NCBI GenBank assembly: GCA_021613335.1
Contig: JAJTWR010000047.1
Location: forward strand, 169,314-233,313
Origin: Whitmania pigra
Taxonomy: Eukaryota > Annelida > Clitellata > Hirudinida > Haemopidae
Direction of reading: 5' to 3'
Length of the DNA: 64,000 bases
Below are positions 58,560 through 64,000 of this stretch, piece by piece. How positions within the stretch are numbered: the first letter of the stretch is position 1; the number at the start of each line of letters is the position of its first letter. The notes beneath the pieces were generated by a model. The model made no database searches and had not been told where the DNA came from. It saw nothing but the letters and a program-made list of their open reading frames with translations. The position numbers and the translations under genes were made by a program.

Positions 58560-59900
58560 AACAATAGGATGTCTTTCGTGAATTGGAAATCCTAGGATTC
58601 TCCAAACTGCCTCATTAGTGCTAATATAACTTCCTAACTGGTAAATCATTACCTCATCTTTGTTTTACTCATTACCTATGCCGAAAACTGCCATATCACC
58701 ACTTTTGTTAATATGCTTGCACACATATTTAATTGATTTTTCACATATTTCACACTGTTACAGTACTCAACATTGATGTGTGCTTTAAAGATTTTTGACA
58801 ATAATGGAGAAAATGGCAACCGATTGTTGATTTCTACTTCGTTGTATTTTCACTTGTGCCGTGAACTGATCTGCTGGAGCGCGACGGCGATAAATAGGAT
58901 AACCTTCACTTCCGGTTTGTGTATATTTCATAAAATTTCTTGGGAACACTTTTTTCGTACAGTTTCCATCTTTAAAACACGGAGTTAGAACTGAGACTTC
59001 CACACGGTCCGTGGATCATGTTTTAAGTTATCACACTGTACAGTTCAGGATCAGGTAAATCAGCAGATATAACATCATCAATTTGTGTGGGCTGAATTTT
59101 GTCTGCTAACCAGAAAAGGTTGTTTGAGTGTAGCAGATCTTATTTTTGCCATTCAATTGTGTACATCCAGCATCTTGGAACACCCAAAACATTGTCTTTC
59201 GTTATGATTTTAATCGGTTTCGATCGTTTCTGTTTAAATACTCTCGCTATCAAGTCATGACGATCACTAAGTGATTGACAATTGGTAAGCATCTCTTTGA
59301 TCTCTGTCCAAATGGGGTTGCAGGTGAAGGTTGTAAATAGGTCTGGTTTCCATTACTTCCGCACGTATGTCATAGCATCTTACGTGTATTGGTGCATGTG
59401 TCTTGAACTGCCAGTAAATGTTGCAGGCAGTATGACTAATGCCCCAAGGTTTTCGACATTTCCATCATTTGCTACAGCATCTCTCATGTGGATATACTCG
59501 TCAACTCTCAGTTTACATTGATTTAGTCGAATATAAAGCAGACGTTGACTCTCGATTTGTGCATACACCAAATGCAAATAACGATGAACTGGTGGAACAA
59601 ACGTCTGCAGCTTAGAATATGATTCTGTTCATTATCGTGTATCATTAGTTTGTATGCATAAAAATCCATTACTGAAACTTTTTGTTGGTTGTTTCACCTG
59701 TTACAGGGTTCACCTGTCTTAGATTAAAATAATATCCATTTTCAAAATGAGGGAAAATCACTGGATACTGTAAAATGTCATAAGTTTCAGAAATGCGCAG
59801 CAACGAATCGATGTGATTCATCGTCTTTGAATTATCCCTTCGTTCCGTCGCATCACCAGATATAACCACAGCAAGTCCATTTACTTGGGGAACATCGTAA
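58560..59900 (-). pseudogene. Helitron Rep/helicase-like protein, decayed
   Basis: Minus-strand fragments in family order: YDILQYPVIFPHFENGYYFN, RQVNPVTGETTNKK, NQCKLRVDEYIHMRDAVAND, VILPATFTGSSRHMHQYT, FTTFTCNPIWTEIK, DDVISADLPDPELYSVI, NMIHGPCG, DGNCTKKVFPRNFMKYT, GYPIYRRRAPADQF and TNEAVWRILGFPIHERHP. These are the conserved blocks of the Helitron helitron-like N domain and Rep region; the expected HUH histidines fall near RHMHQY. Stops after QYT and RK and several frameshifts kill it. Helicase motifs are not reached. The Helitron ends (TC...CTRR hairpin) were not located. Confidence 0.85.
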
Positions 59901-60009
59901 CTCTAATGAGCTCGTGTTCGCCAGCTGGTGTTCGGTCTGCTTTCATTACCACTTTATAGTTATCTGTCGGCATACGTTCAAATGCAGTTGTGAATGTTTT
60001 AATATATTT

Positions 60010-60195
60010 ATTGTGCTCATAACATAACATAACAATTATTTATAGTGGTTAAGAAGACCTGGATCTGTGTAATAACCACTCTTTTTAGTCCTAATATCCG
60101 CATTTACTTAAGTAAATTTTGAATTTATCTATTGTGTCAGCATGGATGGTTTCCTTATCTAGTTTATTCCATAAGGAAACCACCCTTGAACTGAA
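60010..60195 (-). repeat. CR1-like LINE 3' end, second copy
   Basis: Matches 49670-49855: AACATAACATAACAATTATT, then TAGTGGTTAAGAAGACCTGG, TGTCAGCATGGATGGTTTCC and CCATAAGGAAACCACCC. Only the 3' UTR is present. Confidence 0.9.
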
Positions 60196-60199
60196 ATAA

Positions 60200-61230
60200 C
60201 ATGAAATATCCTTTGTAGGTTTAACACAATGTGACGTCTAGTTCCTGAAATGTAGGCACACCTGTTGTCTAGTTTTATTTGTTCGTTTTCAATAAAATAT
60301 AGCTGCAGAAATTTTGACAAATAAAAAAAAATCTCGCAAATGCTCTCGCACTGCCTTTTCTTAAAGAAGCCAAGCGATAAAAGCTCCTGATGGCAATCTT
60401 GTTAACATAAATTTACGGAGGTGCGAGGTTTGTCAGCAAAAAATTCTGAATAAATTGTAATTAAAATTTTTATAGTTTTAATATAATTTAAAAATCTTTC
60501 TAAATTTGCTAAATTGTTTTGCAAAATAGACCCCCTTAATTAACGTAAACGTACTCAAGCGTTTCAAGTTTCAATCAAATCGGTTCAGAATTAAAGATTT
60601 GTATAAGAAATATATATACCCACAAGATCCTTGTTTTATTTGTATAGATAAAATATACCGTATATTAATTTTTAATTAATTTTTGTTTATTTTTATCCAT
60701 TTCGTTATTTTATTTTATTAATTTATGAGTTAAATGCACAATTCAAAATGCTTCAACAAAATTATCTTCTTCATGTAATATCAGTGTCTCAAGTAATTAA
60801 GTCGGTCAGTTCTTGCCTAGGCCTTTACAATATAAAACCGATTTTTAGCCCATGAAATGTTGAGCACTTAGACTAGAATCTTGACCGAACAACAACAGGG
60901 TTTCACGACTATAGCAAGAATAACTTTTCGACTGTCGCTTTTAAGTATTTAAAAGTATTTAAACTTGTCCTTACTTAACATTGACAGTCACATTCTAAAC
61001 ATTAATGTCCAATTAAAATTCCATAAAATAATTGTCATTCCTTGAACTCCGCTCGATGTGGTCTTTAGTGCATCCCGCGAATTAGAGATCGACCGGATCA
61101 CTTTTTTAGCCGGGGGCGGAATTGGGGTTCAGATGCCTGGTCCGATGATTAAAAAACATTTTTAAATATGGGAATTTCCAAATTAACATTGTGATTATCT
61201 ACTTTTGTTCAATTTCTTAGAACTAATTGC
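60200..61230. other. AT-rich non-coding stretch
   Basis: No gene or bounded repeat is recognised. Confidence 0.4.
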
Positions 61231-61239
61231 AATGCTGCC

Positions 61240-61612
61240 ATGTAAATTCACTGATGCTATTTAGCCGTAATTCCACCACTTCAAGACTCATTCACACATA
61301 TTCACATATAAAACTTGTTTTTGCTACTCTTTCATTGGTTATTCATCTTTGGTTATCAACCTCAAAGTCTCAAGAGAAATCCAGACTTTTTGGGCCGCCT
61401 GTCACCTTATAAATCATCCCTCCCAAACAGAGGCTTCTCGTACGCCTCTCCAGCTGTCTGGAACAGACTTCCTTCTACCGTCAGAGCCCAGCCATCCCTG
61501 GAGCTCTTCAAACGCCACCTGAAGACCCATCTCTTCAGGACTTCATGGGACAGCGAAGACACAAGGCGCCTCTGACGCTACGCACACGGCGCTTTATAAA
61601 TTTATTATTATT
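61240..61612 (+). pseudogene. LINE 3' terminus (CR1/L2-like)
   Basis: Reads PYKSSLPNRGFSYASPAVWN, RLPSTVRAQPSLELFKRHLK and THLFRTSWDSE, the standard end of an L2/CR1-type RT protein, preceded by a frame change near 61390. It is followed by GGCGCTTTATAAATTTA and a TTA run. Confidence 0.8.
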
Positions 61613-61693
61613 ATTATTATTATAAAGGATGATGATAATGATAATGATTATAACAATAACAATAACGATAACGATGACGACAATGACAACGAC

Positions 61694-61694
<1 letters not shown>

Positions 61695-61757
<63 letters not shown>

Positions 61758-61768
61758 TAATAATAATA

Positions 61769-61839
<71 letters not shown>

Positions 61840-61872
61840 TAATAATAATAATATAATAATAATAATAATAAT
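61695..61872. repeat. AAT microsatellite
   Basis: Nearly pure AAT with a few ATAATA phase slips, immediately 5' of the R2-like element. Confidence 0.97.
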
Positions 61873-64000
61873 CTTTATTTGTTGCTCGTGTCCCCTGCCG
61901 TTAGTTTGTCTTTCGGTAAACAGCTTACTTCCTTGAGGGAAAATAAAAAAGGGGAAAATCTAGCCTGCCTACCCGCACCGAAGATTTGTTGTTTCTTCCA
62001 AAGAAGCAGGTTAGCTACGAATCTGCATTCCACAGCATTGAACAAGTGATTAAAGAGTTGTTATTGCATGGATGTTAATTCGACTACCGTGGAGTTTGTA
62101 CGTAGTGGCCGAAGCCAAATGTCTAGCGTTCAAAGAAAGAAAGAAACTCCTTCAGGTAGTAGAAGACAGGTGCGCTGCGAGTTTTGCAACAAGAAGTTTG
62201 GCACAATAAGAGTTTACCTCTTCCATGAAAACAGAATCCATCCACTTGAATATCACAAAGCCAGAGCTGGTCTCCCCTCTGCTAAAGCAAGATGGACAGA
62301 GGAAGAATATTGCATGCTCGCTGCCACGGAGGCCGAAATGATTCGAAATGGAGTTCACAACATCAACAAAGAACTCCATAAAAGATTTAGACACAGAAGG
62401 TTGAATGCCATCAAAAGCCAAAGACTCGGCGACAGATACAAGGTAATACTGGAGAGATACATGACTTGTCCAACAACAACAACATCCGTGGAGTGATGTT
62501 CACTGAGACGTCGCATCCTACAATTGTCTCTTGCCAAGAATCAGGTCCTGCTAAGGAAAGAATTCATCTGCTTCCTGTTCCAAACCTTCAAGAATCATGG
62601 AGAGCACTGGCAGATGCAGAATTGAATCTTGGAGAATTACATAAAAACAGGATCAACGTCTCACTTCAACAGCAATTCCCTACTCTCGATGTGGATACCA
62701 TACAGAAAATTAGGAACAAACCACAATACCGCAAACTGCTCGCAAAATTATTTAATATGATAACATCAGGCGTGAAGGCCGATTTCAAAGCCATATCCAG
62801 TTACACAGAAATTGAATTGGAAAACGTAGTTGGTCTCCTGCAATTTATTGAAAAAAGAAGATTTCTGCTCCGAATGACAGACGACGAATTCAGAAGGCTA
62901 ATTGATCCCAATGAGGGAAATGAGGTCAAAAGGGCCATCGTTAACATGGAATTCGAAAGATGGATTTCGGAAACAATACCGGAGAAAATAAAGAAGGAAA
63001 CACGAGAATATGTGAGGCAGAATCTGGAATTGAGAGAGGAGGACAGCGTTGGATACAATACTCGCGAATTTGTCAGAACAACCAACCATCAATCAGAGAG
63101 AGCAAGGAAAATGGAGCTGGAAAAACAACATTATGCGAAAGTTCAAAGAATGTTCCAAAAAAGTCAAAATTTAGGAGCTCAGTTTGTACTGAATGGAGAT
63201 AGCGAGAAAGATTCTGTGCATCCTGCCGATGAGGCATTGCTTGAATATTGGGAGAAAGTCTTTATCAAGAACTCAAAAAATGATTGCAGACCATTGGAGA
63301 GAGCCGTCGATGCTTTTGAAGAGATGGATATTCCGGTCACTGCGGATGAAATCATTCTGGCAGCAAAAAATTTGAAAGATTCTGCTCCTGGTTTGGATGG
63401 AATGAAAAAAGTTGACTTGAACAAGATAGCCTCAGAAGACATGGCCACCCATATGACACTCTGGCTGTTCAATGGATGTCCCCTAGATGTGCTCAAAAAG
63501 GGAATTGTCACGTGTATTCTAAAACCTCACCTTCATTGACGTGAGCAAAGCATTTGATTCGGTTTCGATCAATCGATTGTTAGAGCAGCCTACAGACTCG
63601 GAACTCCGCCGTTCATGCTGAGATACTTTTATCCTCCACGGATATTGGAATGAAAAGACTTCTGGAACAAGTTGAAGAGTTTTTAGCAAACGTGGGATTG
63701 AGTATCAATGCTCAAAAATGCGCATCTCTGAGGGCGGAAGTGCAGAGTAAAAATAATCCATGGAATGTCAACCCGGATCCTTATCTTGAAGTCAATCAAC
63801 ATAAAATTACGGCAATGAATATTCTTGATACCTACAAGTACCTCGGGGCTGACATTAGTCTCAGGTTAAAATACGCTTCTATATGAGAAAAAAATTCAAA
63901 ACAAGTTGCATCTAATATCCAGGGCTGCATTGAAGCCCAATCAAAAACTTTACATCCTCAGGTCTCATTTAATACCAAGTCTTGTTCATTATCTGATCTT
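61873..64000 (+). mobile_element. R2-like LINE with C2H2 and Myb domains, running off the window
   Basis: About 195 bases of apparent 5' UTR lead to an ATG at 62068. The element abuts an AAT array on its 5' side. The coding region has a frameshift and at least two internal deletions, so it is inactive; the 3' end is outside the window. Confidence 0.82.
62068..63886 (+). pseudogene. R2-like protein: C2H2 finger, Myb, truncated RT
   Basis: The N-terminus has a C2H2 finger (CEFCNKKFGTIRVYLFHENR then IH) followed by a Myb-like helix set (ARWTEEEYCMLAATEAEMI and KELHKRFRHRRLNAIKSQR), the DNA-binding pair that positions R2 elements on target. The first frame ends at 62496; the second (62466-63539) carries the linker and RT start (AAKNLKDSAPGLDGMKKVDL, LFNGCPLDVLKKGIVTCILK). 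A deletion near 63535 joins directly to FIDVSKAFDS. A second, near 63635, removes the catalytic DD region. NVGLSINAQKCASLRAEV and TYKYLGADISL follow. Confidence 0.85.

Overview
This is animal nuclear DNA from an AT-rich, repeat-laden invertebrate genome. The evidence is spliced genes with GT-AG introns, an LSM14 homologue, a histone H4 relic, PAN and C-type-lectin exons, and several metazoan transposon classes. Nothing bacterial is present. I cannot name the phylum from the sequence. Host genes are few, and most of the window is a nested record of transposition, satellite growth and local duplication.

Layout. 1-1.7 kb: last exons of an LSM14 (P-body/translation-repression) gene. 1.7-5.3 kb: non-coding with small repeats. 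5.3-13.3 kb: a 178-185 bp satellite with a four-unit higher-order pattern, split by a full-length and apparently intact CsRn1-like Ty3/gypsy retrotransposon (7377-12253, LTRs identical by eye, 4-bp target duplication). 13.3-17.5 kb: a truncated LINE, a hAT transposase relic and a SAP-domain LTR-element relic. 17.5-21.6 kb: a restriction-like-endonuclease LINE lying between TAA microsatellites. 21.6-25.3 kb: LINE ORF1 fragments, a hAT end and degenerate repeats. 25.6-31.9 kb: a tandemly duplicated host segment, one copy of which carries a 5351-bp foldback element with very long terminal inverted repeats full of minisatellite. 32.7-33.0 kb: histone H4 pseudogene. 33.3-34.6 kb: LINE fragments. 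37.6-39.2 kb: a hAT element with perfect 8-bp target duplications. 40.3-42.9 kb: an unrecognised multi-exon gene on the minus strand. 43.6-58.0 kb: two copies of a C-type-lectin locus. The first is joined by phase to a signal-peptide/PAN exon at 51.5 kb; the second is a pseudogene with a LINE in its flank. Between them lie LTR, LINE, gag and hAT remnants. 58.5-59.9 kb: a decayed Helitron. 60-64 kb: LINE 3' ends, TAA arrays and an R2-like LINE with C2H2 and Myb domains running off the window.

No single operating system links these genes. The coherent units are the transposons themselves (gag with pol; transposase with its TIRs; RT with endonuclease) and the lectin gene family. The firmest structural results come from target-site duplications, splice phase and internal paralogues, all readable directly. 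Family names for the more decayed fragments rest on remembered motif patterns and would need a homology search to confirm.
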